A stretch of DNA of 64,000 nucleotides, taken from positions 1,984,001 through 2,048,000 of the forward strand of contig CP026600.1 of NCBI GenBank assembly GCA_003288255.1, read 5' to 3'. A program made the position numbers and the translations under genes. This stretch comes from Clostridiaceae bacterium 14S0207 (GTDB taxonomy: Bacteria; Bacillota; Clostridia; Clostridiales; Clostridiaceae). Below the pieces are notes generated by a model. That model did no database searches. It was not told the origin of the DNA and worked only from the letters and a program-made list of their open reading frames with translations. Below are positions 9,218 through 18,368 of this stretch, in pieces (the stretch's first letter is position 1; every line of letters begins with the position of its first letter).

Positions 9218-9775
9218 TTAAAATATTGTCTCTGAGTTATTATATTTCTTAGAAAGTATATAAACAATTTTTTTATCTAAAATTGTAGCTAAAAGTTTAT
9301 CCAAATAATCAGTAATAAACTGGACTATAAATGCACTTGCAATAGTACCTAATCCTAATTTTCTTAAAAGCAACACTATATAACTTGATCCAGATGAAGT
9401 AAATCCTCCAAATAAAATTCCTGCTATAATGGCACCTACAAAACTAATAAAAATATTAGCTACTAATACTGAAAAGAATAACTTTTTACCCTTTAAATAA
9501 TTATTTTTATACATAAATCCAAATAAAAATCCTGTAAATATTTGAACAGGTGCAAACCATAAGGAATATATATCAAAGGTTATTCCACTAACTATACTAC
9601 CTAAAAGTCCTGTTATAATTCCAAAAGTAGGTCCTAACAAGAAGCTAATTAATATAGTTCCTATAGAATCTAAATATATTGGTAATCTTAAATTTAAGGC
9701 TATAAAAGCTCCAACTATATTAAGTGCAATTCCCATTCCTACCATTGATATTTTTAAAGTTTTCGTAATCTTCAT
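9218..9775 (-). CDS. ECF transporter S-component, probably for queuosine/queuine or preQ1
   Basis: The 185-residue integral membrane protein has about five to six hydrophobic helices and the alanine/glycine-rich N-terminal helix typical of energy-coupling-factor substrate-binding (S) subunits. No EcfA or EcfT gene is nearby, so it must use a shared energising module encoded elsewhere, as is normal for group II ECF systems. Its specificity is inferred from position: it is the second gene behind a preQ1-I riboswitch, after a nucleoside hydrolase. Clostridial queuosine salvage is known to combine an ECF importer with a queuosine hydrolase (QueK). The sequence alone does not prove the ligand. Confidence 0.78.
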   Translation of the reverse strand: MKITKTLKISMVGMGIALNIVGAFIALNLRLPIYLDSIGTILISFLLGPTFGIITGLLGSIVSGITFDIYSLWFAPVQIFTGFLFGFMYKNNYLKGKKLFFSVLVANIFISFVGAIIAGILFGGFTSSGSSYIVLLLRKLGLGTIASAFIVQFITDYLDKLLATILDKKIVYILSKKYNNSETIF

Positions 9776-9958
9776 ATTTTCCCTTTCATCCTTTCTTCTG
9801 TTATATATTTGCTTCTATTAAGTTATATAAACATTTTTTATTCTTTTAATATCTTTATTATTTTTGAAGACTATTTCCATTTTATTTCTCACCATATATT
9901 TAAATATAGTAAACTTATGATTTTCAAATCTATGTTTTTATAACTTTTTAACAAAACT

Positions 9959-10948
9959 TTATATTCTTGTATACACTTCATTTTCTAATATTAAATCTAT
10001 ATCTTCCTTTTTATCTCTAAATATTCTTTTTAAAAACTCTTTCATAAAAAACTTAGAATTGACTTTAGTTAAAACTTTACAATTAGCTTTCTTTTTATAA
10101 AAGTTTTTACTATCTACAATTGTTTGTCCCATAGCAATTCCCTCTGTTACTATATCCATGTAGGCTTTAAATCCATTACATACTTCTCTATTTATAAAAT
10201 ATAAAACCGCCAATGGATCATTTATAACACATCCTAAAGTTCTTTCTTGCTGCCAATGAAAATCCACATAAAACCTAGTAATTTCAACTATAAAATCAGC
10301 CTTTTCATCATTAAATTGTCTTAAGAGTTCTATATAATTAGGCGTTAAAACACATTCTCTTGTAACATCTAATCCAACCATGTGAAAAGGTACCCTTGAA
10401 TGTTCCATAATATATCTAACACTATGAGGATCTACCCAATAATTAAACTCTGCAACTGGAGAACAATTACCATGACTTTTAAAGGCTCCTCCCATTGAAA
10501 CTATTTCTTCTATCTTATTAAAAACTTTAGGATTTTCTTGTAAAGCTTCTGCAAGATTTGTTAAAGGTCCTAGAGCAATTATAGAAACATCTTTATTTTC
10601 TATTACAGCATCTAAAATAAAATTCTTAGCACCTTTTTTAACACTTCCGCCTTCAACTTCTTCTATAAATGTTTCCCCTAATCCATCTTCACCATGAGTA
10701 TCCTCTGCTACCACTAACTCTCGCTGAAGTGGATTTCCTTCTCCTATGTAAATGGGAATATCTAATCTATTCATTAGTCTTAAAACCTTTAAGGCATTCT
10801 TTACACCTTTATTTACATGAACATTTCCTGATACAATTGTTATTCCTATAATATTTAACTCCTCACTAGATAAAGCAAGCATTAAAGCTAGTGAATCATC
10901 TATCCCTGGATCACAATCTATAATTACATTTCTTTTTTTCATATTCAA
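9959..10948 (-). CDS. queK: Nucleoside hydrolase (IUNH family), probable queuosine hydrolase QueK
   Basis: The 329-residue enzyme has the calcium-binding nucleoside hydrolase signature IDCDPGIDDSLAL near the N-terminus, the MGGAF and NYWVDPHS loops, and a C-terminal NDPLAVLYF aspartate. IUNH enzymes cleave the N-glycosidic bond of ribonucleosides. A preQ1-I riboswitch in its leader and a downstream ECF S-component point to queuosine rather than general purine or pyrimidine salvage, as described for QueK of Clostridioides difficile. The alternative is an ordinary inosine/uridine hydrolase. A weak AAGGGG site precedes the ATG. The ECF gene follows after 183 bp, which contain only a doubtful 20-codon frame (9818-9880). 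Confidence 0.8.
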   Translation of the reverse strand: MNMKKRNVIIDCDPGIDDSLALMLALSSEELNIIGITIVSGNVHVNKGVKNALKVLRLMNRLDIPIYIGEGNPLQRELVVAEDTHGEDGLGETFIEEVEGGSVKKGAKNFILDAVIENKDVSIIALGPLTNLAEALQENPKVFNKIEEIVSMGGAFKSHGNCSPVAEFNYWVDPHSVRYIMEHSRVPFHMVGLDVTRECVLTPNYIELLRQFNDEKADFIVEITRFYVDFHWQQERTLGCVINDPLAVLYFINREVCNGFKAYMDIVTEGIAMGQTIVDSKNFYKKKANCKVLTKVNSKFFMKEFLKRIFRDKKEDIDLILENEVYTRI

Positions 10949-10962
10949 AACCCCTTTTCTAA

Positions 10963-10993
10963 AAATAAAAAAGGAGTAGGTTCTCCTACTCCT
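10963..10993 (-). terminator. Second leader terminator before the nucleoside hydrolase
   Basis: A perfect 9-bp stem (AGGAGTAGG/CCTACTCCT, 4-base loop) is followed by TTTTTTATTTTT on the minus strand, only 15 bp from the start codon. It lies between the preQ1 aptamer and the gene. Confidence 0.8.
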
Positions 10994-11015
10994 AAAACTT
11001 CAATTTTACATAGTA

Positions 11016-11047
11016 AAAATAAAAGGTCACTAAAAATAGTGACCTTA
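11016..11047 (-). terminator. First leader terminator of the preQ1 riboswitch
   Basis: A perfect hairpin (AAGGTCACTA/TAGTGACCTT, short A-rich loop) is followed by TTTATTTTT on the minus strand. It begins about 44 nt after the aptamer and is the likely expression platform. Confidence 0.8.
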
Positions 11048-11090
11048 ACAATTACTAATACTAAATTTTTGAAAACATTTATTAAAATTG

Positions 11091-11131
11091 CCTAGTTTTT
11101 TATAGAGGGATGGTCTTACTGAACCTCTCTC
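11091..11131 (-). promoter_or_regulatory. preQ1-I riboswitch aptamer
   Basis: On the minus strand the RNA reads GAGAGGUUC, an 11-base loop, then CCCUCUAUAAAAAACUAGG. This is the preQ1 class I pattern: a P1 stem (AGAGG with CCUCU), a loop AGU able to pair with the ACU of the tail, and the A-rich tail AUAAAAAACUA. An 8-bp hairpin (11130-11148) sits directly 5-prime. Two terminators follow before the nucleoside hydrolase gene, so control is probably by premature termination when preQ1 is abundant. Confidence 0.92.
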
Positions 11132-11192
11132 ATAGCATAGTGCTATGAAATTAAATCTTTATATTCAATTTTTAGTTTAATTTTACATTCAC

Positions 11193-11221
11193 ATTATATA
11201 TTATACATCAACAATTGTAAA
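11193..11221 (-). promoter_or_regulatory. Sigma-A promoter of the queuosine-salvage unit
   Basis: The minus strand has TTTACA (11216-11221), a 17-bp spacer, and TATAAT (11193-11198). Transcription would start about 40-50 nt upstream of the preQ1 aptamer. Confidence 0.75.
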
Positions 11222-11232
11222 CCTTTAATTAT

Positions 11233-13029
11233 TTATACATAATATTGTGCTTGTGCATTATACATCTTCTCATATTGATTATCACTATCTTTTATTAATT
11301 CCTCATGAGTTCCATATTGAATAATTTCTCCTTTATGGAATACAGCTATTTTATCACAGAATTTACAACTAGATAACCTGTGAGAAATATATATTGCAGT
11401 TTTATTTCCTATAAGCTCATTGAATCTACTATATATTTCAGATTCTGCAATTGGATCTAATGCTGCTGTAGGTTCATCTAAAACAACTATTGGCGCATCT
11501 TTATATACTGCTCTTGAAATAGCTAATTTTTGTGATTGTCCACCTGAAAATTCTATTCCATTCTCTTCAAATATTTTATATATATGCGTATCTATCCCCT
11601 CTGGCATTTTTAAAATATCTTTTTCTAATCCCGATTGTTTCAATGAATTTTCTATACCTCTATCATTATTTTCTTCCTCATTATTAAGAACTATATTTTC
11701 CTTTACAGTAAATGCGAATAATTTAAAATCTTGAAAAACTACAGATAACAATTTCATATATTCATCATAGTTATATTCTTTTATATTTATACCATTTAAT
11801 AAAATTTCTCCATCTGTAGGCTCATAAAGTCTAGTAAGTAATTTTATAAATGTAGTTTTACCTGCTCCATTTGAACCTACTACTGAAAGTTTTTCACCTT
11901 GCTTAATAGTTATTGAAACATTTTTTAAAGTGTATTCATTACATCTAGGATATTTAAAACTTACATTTTTAAAGTCAACAGTGCATTGTTCTGTATTTTT
12001 AAGGGATTTTCCTTTTCCTGTTTTATTCGATTTAATCTGTTCAAGACTTATATAATCCTCTAAATATCTACACATTTGACTTAATTCTATAAAACTTCTT
12101 ACAAATTTAGATACTGTAGCACTAAAATTATTAGCAGAAGCTACATACATGGTAAATGATCCAATTCCTATAGTTCCTATACACACTTTATATGTCATAT
12201 AAGCATAAATACCAAACATTTGTACTTGTAATCCTACTTCATTTGTTCCATTATATCTGCCCATAATTTTAAATAGTTTAACAAATTGTTCTACGGAATC
12301 CTTATTAAAACTTCTTACTTTATCCATAATAAGAGGACATATATTGTATAATCTTACATCCTTACCCATAGAAAAATCTGTTGTTATATTAGAATAATAT
12401 AGATATCCTCTATTTAAAGGCATTAAGGATTTATGGAATTCATACTGAGCCTTTTGCGATTTTTGATATATAAAAGAAGTAATAATTACAATAACTATTA
12501 TGAATAAAACTATATATAAATCTAAACTAGCAATTACCGCAATTAATCCTATTAAGGAAATAATCTGAGTAAATATACTAACAGCTGCATTTATCATTCT
12601 ACCTATAATTCCTTGTGTTCTAAGAGCTAACCTTACCCGTTCTTTCAAATCTAATACTTCTGGATCTTCTATGTTTTGGAATTCCATTTCCATTATTTTT
12701 TTCCCAATTAACATATCAAATCCATTTAAAATTTCAATGTTCTTTATTTCTATTAAAGTATCAAACCATGAATTAATAAGATTTAAAGTAAAATTAGCAA
12801 TTATAGTTACTAAGAACAATGCTATAAATATTTTTATTCTCTTCTGTCCCATTAATTCATCTATAATAAATTTAGGCATAATTATATTAATAAATGGAGT
12901 TATAGCTTTAAATATAGAGGAAATAACTAATGTAGGAATATACGTTTTAGAAATACCATGTGCTAACTTTAAAATATATCTTGAGATTTTAATATTTTTC
13001 TTCAATTGAGCAATACTTTTATTTTTCAT
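11233..13029 (-). CDS. ABC exporter subunit (permease fused to ATPase)
   Basis: The 598-residue half-transporter has an N-terminal six-helix type IV ABC domain (about residues 1-340) and a C-terminal nucleotide-binding domain with Walker A GSNGAGKTT, signature FSGGQ, Walker B VVLDEP and the H-loop SHRLSS. Its ATG directly abuts the stop codon of the upstream ABC gene, so the two were built as a heterodimer. The partner carries a frameshift, so the pair may be non-functional unless this subunit can homodimerise. No peptide precursor or peptidase domain is present, so the substrate is unknown. Confidence 0.9.
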   Translation of the reverse strand: MKNKSIAQLKKNIKISRYILKLAHGISKTYIPTLVISSIFKAITPFINIIMPKFIIDELMGQKRIKIFIALFLVTIIANFTLNLINSWFDTLIEIKNIEILNGFDMLIGKKIMEMEFQNIEDPEVLDLKERVRLALRTQGIIGRMINAAVSIFTQIISLIGLIAVIASLDLYIVLFIIVIVIITSFIYQKSQKAQYEFHKSLMPLNRGYLYYSNITTDFSMGKDVRLYNICPLIMDKVRSFNKDSVEQFVKLFKIMGRYNGTNEVGLQVQMFGIYAYMTYKVCIGTIGIGSFTMYVASANNFSATVSKFVRSFIELSQMCRYLEDYISLEQIKSNKTGKGKSLKNTEQCTVDFKNVSFKYPRCNEYTLKNVSITIKQGEKLSVVGSNGAGKTTFIKLLTRLYEPTDGEILLNGINIKEYNYDEYMKLLSVVFQDFKLFAFTVKENIVLNNEEENNDRGIENSLKQSGLEKDILKMPEGIDTHIYKIFEENGIEFSGGQSQKLAISRAVYKDAPIVVLDEPTAALDPIAESEIYSRFNELIGNKTAIYISHRLSSCKFCDKIAVFHKGEIIQYGTHEELIKDSDNQYEKMYNAQAQYYV

Positions 13030-14843
13030 TTAAGCTTCCTCCATTTCTAAAGATTTTTCTTTATAATAAGAAGCTTGAATATTAAACATTTCTGAATACG
13101 CTCCACCTTGATTTAAAAGCTCCTCATGAGTACCATATTCCTTAATTTCACCATTTTCTAAAAAGGCTATACCATCGCAAAAACGGGTACTTGATAATCT
13201 ATGAGAAATATATATTGCTGTTTTATCACCAATCATATCATTAAAACCTTTATACAAATTATATTCTGCAAGAGGATCAAGTGCTGCAGTAGGTTCATCT
13301 AATATTACAATAGGACCATTTTTATATAATGCTCTTGCTAAAGCTAATTTTTGATTTTCTCCACCTGAAAGTTCTATTCCATTAGAATCTAATACTTTTA
13401 ATAGAGATGTATCAATTTCATTTTCTAAAGAGTCTATTTTTTCTTTTAACCCGGATTTTTCAATACATTGGTTTACCATATTTTTATCTATATTAGATTT
13501 TGCAATAAGTGCCACATTCTCTGCTATAGAAAATGCAAGCATTTTTATTTCTTGAAATTCTACAGAGAATAATTTATAGTACTCCTCTTTATTAAACTCT
13601 GATATGTTAATTCCATTTAATAAAATTTCACCATCTGTAGGTTCATAAAGCCTAGTTATTAGTTTTACAAAAGTGGTTTTACCTGCACCATTTACCCCTA
13701 CAAGTGCTAGTCTTTGTCCTTTTTTTACTTTCAAAGATAAATTCTTATAAATATATTTTTCACTATTAGGATATTTAAAAGATACATTTTTAAATTCTAT
13801 TTCATAAGTATCAGCTTTTGGAATGCTTCTAAATTGTTTTTTCTCTTTCTCATTATCAAATTCTAATAAATTTCTAAAATCATTTATATATAAATTTTGT
13901 GCATTTATATGTGCTATATCATCTAAAACTTTTTGCATCCATCCTGCAAATCCAGCAATTGTTGTAAAGTACATAGTAAATGATCCTATACTTAAAGATC
14001 CATTTAACACCATATAAATTAAATATGCATATACCACACCTTCCCTAAGTAAAAGAAGGAATACATCTAATACTGAAACTCCAAAATATTTATATTTAAT
14101 GTCCTTCTGAATTTTAAGACTAGAATTTTGAAAAAGTTTAAGTTTATTCTGTAGCCATTTACTTAAATTAAAAATTCGTATATCCTTACCATATGCAAAG
14201 TTACTCATAACATCATAAATATAATAACTTTTTCTCTCTATTTCTGAAACTTTATCTGCTTTACTATATTCATATTTCTTTGCCTTTGTAGTCAAATAGT
14301 ATATAAATATAACATTTAATAATAGATATAATAATATCAAAGGATTCAATGTAAAAACTATAGCAACGTATCCCAAAAATGCAATACTTTCTCCAAAAAT
14401 CGCAAAAAGTTTATGTAATACACCTTCTATACCATCTTGATTATTTTGTACCGCTCTGTATGCCGTTTGAATATCATTTAATACTTTAGGATCTTCCGTA
14501 TATTAAAATTCATGGTCATGCATTTTTCTTGCAGTTTATGTGTGAAATTAAATCTTATTCCTATCATTCTGGGAAAATAAGCACCTTCCAAATAAGTAGA
14601 CATATAATTTACAATAGAAGATATAATAAAAAAAGTTAAAAGTATAGCTATTAAATTTGATACTCTTTTCTGCCCTGTTAATTCATCAATTAAAAATTTA
14701 GGTATAAATATTGATATGAATGGTTCTATAGAAACTACTATAGTAAATAAACCAAAATACATAAAAGCTTTTTTATCCCACTTCCATGCATTTTTAATTA
14801 AATAAAAAATATTATCCTTGATACTTCGTTCATTCTTGAGCAA
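13030..14843 (-). pseudogene. ABC exporter subunit disrupted by a one-base frameshift
   Basis: The N-terminal 121 codons start at a TTG (14843, GGAG 7 bases upstream) and run into a premature stop after MTMNFNIRKILKY. Deleting one A near 14503-14508 explains it: restoring one base gives MNFKYTEDPKVLND, which reads on without a break into the long frame below (13030 to about 14500). The rest has six-helix permease sequence, Walker A GVNGAGKTT, signature LSGGE, Walker B VILDEP and SHRLSS. The lesion lies in an A/T homopolymer, so either recent decay or a sequencing error could explain it. Confidence 0.85.
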
Positions 14844-14932
14844 CTGTTATCTCCCCAATCTTTTTTAATAGTTCTTAATATTTACTGAATATTCAATTTT
14901 TATCATTATAACTATATTATCATATTTTAAAA

Positions 14933-14973
14933 CCTAAAAATAGGGTAAGTATTTATAATACCTACCCTATTTT
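14933..14973 (-). terminator. Terminator before the ABC unit, after the first Cys-rich gene
   Basis: Arms AATAGGGTA (14939-14947) and TACCCTATT (14963-14971) form a 9-bp stem, followed by TTTTTA on the minus strand. It lies only 26 bp past the stop of the 14999-15514 gene. Confidence 0.7.
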
Positions 14974-14998
14974 GCAATTATACTTTTATTTTATATTA

Positions 14999-15514
14999 TT
15001 AATAATAATTATAACCATATCCCTCTCCTAAAGAGTTATAAGAACTTATATAAGGATTATAATATTGAGGATTACAACAATAATTGCAACAACATCTACA
15101 AGGACAATAACAGTTATACGGTGGAATAATTACCGGTAGAACTGGATTTGGGTTATTATCATTAGAACCACAAGGTACTTCTACACATTGTGCAGAAAAT
15201 GTTGTTCCATACAAGTTATAACATTTTGTTGGTACTTGATTTAACTCTGTATAATAAATATCTTTCCATCCAAAGAATACATCTATAAATACTTCAAACT
15301 CTATCTCTGTAGCATTGGCTGGAATTATGATTACATTTCCTTGTAGAACTGGTAACTCTCCAGTAGTTTTTATACAATATTCTCCATTAAGCATATATGA
15401 TACCCATGCTTGTGCAATAAAAGCCCCTTTATTAGTTACTCTAATAAATCCATTTCTTTTTACATCCTTGTTTTTCACTTGATTATTTTTAACTTTTTCT
15501 GCATTTGTATTCAT
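14999..15514 (-). CDS. Cys/Tyr-rich protein with beta-sandwich-like domain, copy 1
   Basis: I do not recognise the function. The 171-residue protein has no signal peptide. Residues 1-125 look like a beta-rich domain (GFIRVTNKGAFIAQAWVSY, then IIIPANATEIEFEV). The tail is low-complexity: an NDNNPNP linker, PPYNCYCPCRCCCNYCC, then a Tyr/Asn-rich end. Cysteine- and tyrosine-rich tails are common in clostridial spore-surface proteins, which makes a spore coat or exosporium role possible but unproven. It is a clear paralogue of 15891-16382, with which it shares a 53-bp leader and the tail layout. Confidence 0.8.
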   Translation of the reverse strand: MNTNAEKVKNNQVKNKDVKRNGFIRVTNKGAFIAQAWVSYMLNGEYCIKTTGELPVLQGNVIIIPANATEIEFEVFIDVFFGWKDIYYTELNQVPTKCYNLYGTTFSAQCVEVPCGSNDNNPNPVLPVIIPPYNCYCPCRCCCNYCCNPQYYNPYISSYNSLGEGYGYNYY

Positions 15515-15516
15515 AT

Positions 15517-15569
15517 AATATCACCTACATCAAATAGTCAAGATTTCTCTTGCCACTTTATTATATTTA
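15517..15569 (-). repeat. Conserved leader repeat, copy 1
   Basis: This 53-bp segment directly upstream of the start codon is nearly identical to 16385-16437. It contains the inverted repeat CAAGA-N4-TCTTG at 15539-15552, a TATAAT-like stretch, and a weak TAGGTG ribosome site. It is probably the promoter and 5-prime leader duplicated with the gene. Confidence 0.75.
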
Positions 15570-15807
15570 ATATATTTATCTAAAAATGCTTAAATATATA
15601 TTATTACACCTAAATATTTTTACAATGAACTTATATTATTTCGTACTTACTTGTAATATCTCTTTATAATTAAGAAATGAAAAATACTTTATCATTAATA
15701 AACATATTTATTATCATTTAATATTTTAGTAATAACCTAACTAAAGTTTTCATAACCATTTTATTAAATACGCGCTTTTTAAATATACCTATATTAATAT
15801 ATTTTTT
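15570..15807. other. AT-rich spacer between the paralogues
   Basis: I see no gene or structured element here apart from the flanking leader repeat and terminator. Confidence 0.5.
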
Positions 15808-15846
15808 CATAAAAAGAACAAGTGTTCATGATACCTGTCCTTTTTT
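15808..15846 (-). terminator. Terminator of the second Cys-rich gene
   Basis: The hairpin AAGGACAGGT...ACTTGTTCTT (with G-U pairs) is followed by TTTTT on the minus strand. Confidence 0.65.
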
Positions 15847-15890
15847 AATTATAATTTTATACTAATACAATAATTATTATGCTTATATAT

Positions 15891-16382
15891 CTAAAAATAG
15901 TTATAATAATATGAATAAGGATTATTAACTTCAGAATTACAGCAATGATTACAGCAATACCTATAAGGACAACAATAATTATATGGTGGAATAATTACTG
16001 GTGGAACTGGATTTGGATTATTATCATTAGAACCACAAGGTACTTCTAAGCATCGTGCGAAAAAGGTTGTTCCATATAATTCGTAACATATAGACGGTAC
16101 ATCTTCAAATGTACCCCAGTAAATAGTTGCCCAAGTTCCAAAAAATAAAGCTACATCAACATTAAATGTTACTTTTGTAGCATTATCTGGAATAGCAAAA
16201 AAAGCGCTTTGCAGTACTGGTATATCCGGACTTTGTTTTTCAATTACTTTTGTACCAAGAATATATATTACTCTTGCTCTTGCGACAAAAGCACCCTTAT
16301 TAGTTACCTGAATAAATCCTCCTATTTCTGTATCCTTATTTTTTACTTTTGTTTCTTTAACCCCTTCTACATTTGTATACAT
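15891..16382 (-). CDS. Cys/Tyr-rich protein with beta-sandwich-like domain, copy 2
   Basis: This 163-residue paralogue of the 14999-15514 product shares the same plan: an N-terminal charged segment (VKETKVKNKD), GFIQVTNKGAFVARARVIY, an IPDNATKVTFNV strand, CYELYGTTFFARCLEVPCG, then PPYNYCCPYRYCCNHCC and a Tyr-rich end. The N-terminal and tail segments are far better conserved than the middle, suggesting structural constraint on the ends. Function is unknown. It has its own copy of the leader repeat and its own terminator, so the copies are separate transcription units. Confidence 0.8.
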   Translation of the reverse strand: MYTNVEGVKETKVKNKDTEIGGFIQVTNKGAFVARARVIYILGTKVIEKQSPDIPVLQSAFFAIPDNATKVTFNVDVALFFGTWATIYWGTFEDVPSICYELYGTTFFARCLEVPCGSNDNNPNPVPPVIIPPYNYCCPYRYCCNHCCNSEVNNPYSYYYNYF

Positions 16383-16384
16383 AA

Positions 16385-16437
16385 AATATCACCTACATGA
16401 AATAGTCAAGATTTCTCTTGCTACTTTATTATATTTA
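16385..16437 (-). repeat. Conserved leader repeat, copy 2
   Basis: This matches 15517-15569 almost base for base, including CAAGA-N4-TCTTG (16407-16420). It precedes the second paralogue at the same distance. Confidence 0.75.
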
Positions 16438-16504
16438 GTAGATTGAAATATAGTTACTTAAAAACCTATATACAATACATATCATTATTATCTATGAGCA
16501 TTTT

Positions 16505-16555
16505 TTACAATCCATTATAACTTATATAAGAATTATAGAAATGTGGATAGTTGCT
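16505..16555 (-). pseudogene. 3-prime stump of a third Cys/Tyr-rich paralogue
   Basis: The minus strand encodes NYPHFYNSYISYNGL-stop, which aligns with NPQYYNPYISSYNSL near the end of copy 1. Nothing else of a gene remains, so a third tandem copy seems to have been deleted. Confidence 0.55.
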
Positions 16556-16572
16556 TAATATAATATTTATAT

Positions 16573-17667
16573 CTACATAACTATATAACTAAAATTTTTA
16601 ATATTGGATTTTTTAATAATCTCTTTTTCTATAAGTTTATCTGTTACCATAGAATAATAAATATGATACCACCATATAAAATACTCTTCAAAAGATATCT
16701 CATAAAAATAATTAGATTCTTTATAGCTTTCATAAAGAATTTTTTTATTGTTTTCGAATATTTTAATATACTCATCCCTAATAATATCTGCAATATTATT
16801 TAACATAAAAAATTCTTTTTTAGTTAAAATAGGGATTACTATATCTTTATCTTTCAATAAATTTAATCTGTTAAATCCATTTATAATTTCAGATTTACAG
16901 TTGTATCCTCTATCTTTAGCGATTTTTAAAAATTCTTTTAAAAGAAACTCCTTAGTCTCATTATCATTACAAAAGCAACTTTCCCCAAAATACTCTTTTA
17001 TCTTTTTTTACTCAATTGTATAAAAATTTATACTGTTCATTCTTTCATTCCCATATAACCCAAAAGCAATATCTCCATAATATTTAAATATATTTCCATA
17101 TATATTCAAAGCCTCTTTTATACTATTTTTTCCTTTTTCCTGCAAAGAAAAATAATAATTCATATTATTTCTTTTGGTTCTTTTAGATTTAAGAAATAGT
17201 TCCTCTACATTATCTATTTGTATACAATCTAAAATCACATCACTTAAAATAAATAATGATATATCTTCAAACTTAAAATTATTAAAACATTTAAGCTTAT
17301 AGGTACAGCTTTTAATATCCTCTAACTTCGATTTTATTAATTCTACTGCTATATCCACGAGCTTTTCAGATTCTTCTATAAGTTTCTTAGATTCCTCTAT
17401 AGATATAATCATACAATTAGGTATAAATTTATTCTTTTCTTTTTTTATTAATTCCTCTTGTAGTAACAAAGATAACCTCATATTTATATCTTTATCACTC
17501 CATCTAAAATAGTTTTTTATCTCTTCTATGAATATATCATTATGTAATAAAACACATACTTCTTTTAAATTGTATTTATTTATATTTACTCTTGGAAAAT
17601 TATCACCTTCAGATATTATTTTCTTTTCATATTCACAATTTAATAATACATTCAACGCTTTATTCAT
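16573..17667 (-). pseudogene. Regulator-like gene split by an in-frame TAA
   Basis: Two reading frames, 17008-17667 (219 residues) and 16573-16857 (94 residues), lie in the same frame. The 49 codons between them are open and protein-like (EYFGESCFCNDNETKEFLLKEF). The only interruption is a TAA at 17008-17010, and the second frame has no ribosome site of its own. I therefore read one gene of about 364 codons with a nonsense mutation. The first part has a possible winged-helix segment (WSDKDINMRLSLLLQEELI). No family is recognised. It follows the TPR gene by 32 bp and probably belongs to that unit. If not a single gene, the first frame would be a complete 219-residue protein. Confidence 0.6.
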
Positions 17668-17699
17668 CCTCTTCCTCCTGACTAAATTTAAATGAAATT

Positions 17700-18356
17700 T
17701 TATACTAATTTCTCCTTTAACCCTTCTACCTCTCTTGCTCCAATATCATCACCTAAATACTTAAATACTTCTTCACTTTTATTCAAATATTCTAGTGCTT
17801 TATTTGTTTCTTTTTTAGATATATATACTTCACCTAACCCCCTAAAAGCACATGCTACACATACCTTATCTTCTGATTTCTCTGCATAATATAGTGATTT
17901 TTCTAATAATACTTTAGCCTTATTGCAATCACCCTTTAAAAGATTTATATATCCATTTTCATAATAATTTGCAGATAAATACATGTTTTTATCCTTAAAA
18001 ACTTTTAAAATTAGATCATATTCTTTTTTTAGATATTGCAATGCTATGTCATAATTGCCTGCTTCCCTCTCTACCATACATAACTGATGATACAATATAC
18101 TTTCATCTTCTTTATTTTCTTCCTCTATTGCATATGATAATAATTTAAAATAACATTCTCTAGCTTTTTTGTATTGTTTTGATAGAGTTTTAGTAAATCC
18201 TAATCCATATAATGCTTGTTTATATAGCTCATTAAATCTATCCTTTGCACTTATTAAAACTTTACAATATAACTTCTCTGCCTCTATGTAATTTTTTTGA
18301 TCAAAACTTATAAATGCTTTGTTTAATAAGCTTTCAAGTTTATCTCTTTCCTCCAA
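17700..18356 (-). CDS. TPR-repeat protein
   Basis: The 218-residue soluble protein is a string of about five tetratricopeptide repeats (for example YIEAEKLYCKVLISAKD, ALYGLGFTKTLSKQYKKARECYFKLL, and GLGEVYISKKETNKALEYLNKSEEV). Such proteins bind peptides or partner proteins. It starts with TTG at 18356 preceded by GGGGAT, just after the stop of the metallopeptidase gene, so the two are coupled. A sensor or scaffold role with the peptidase is plausible but not shown. Confidence 0.85.
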   Translation of the reverse strand: MEERDKLESLLNKAFISFDQKNYIEAEKLYCKVLISAKDRFNELYKQALYGLGFTKTLSKQYKKARECYFKLLSYAIEEENKEDESILYHQLCMVEREAGNYDIALQYLKKEYDLILKVFKDKNMYLSANYYENGYINLLKGDCNKAKVLLEKSLYYAEKSEDKVCVACAFRGLGEVYISKKETNKALEYLNKSEEVFKYLGDDIGAREVEGLKEKLV

Positions 18357-18368
18357 AATGCCATCCCC

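Noticed and set aside
9818-9880. 20-codon minus-strand frame between the nucleoside hydrolase and ECF genes
   Set aside because: The ribosome site (GGTGAG) is weak and nothing about the peptide is distinctive; not enough to call a gene.
11233-16382. Bacteriocin or lantibiotic cluster built from the ABC exporter and Cys-rich proteins
   Set aside because: The ABC proteins lack a peptidase domain, the Cys-rich proteins have no leader peptide, and no modification enzyme is nearby.
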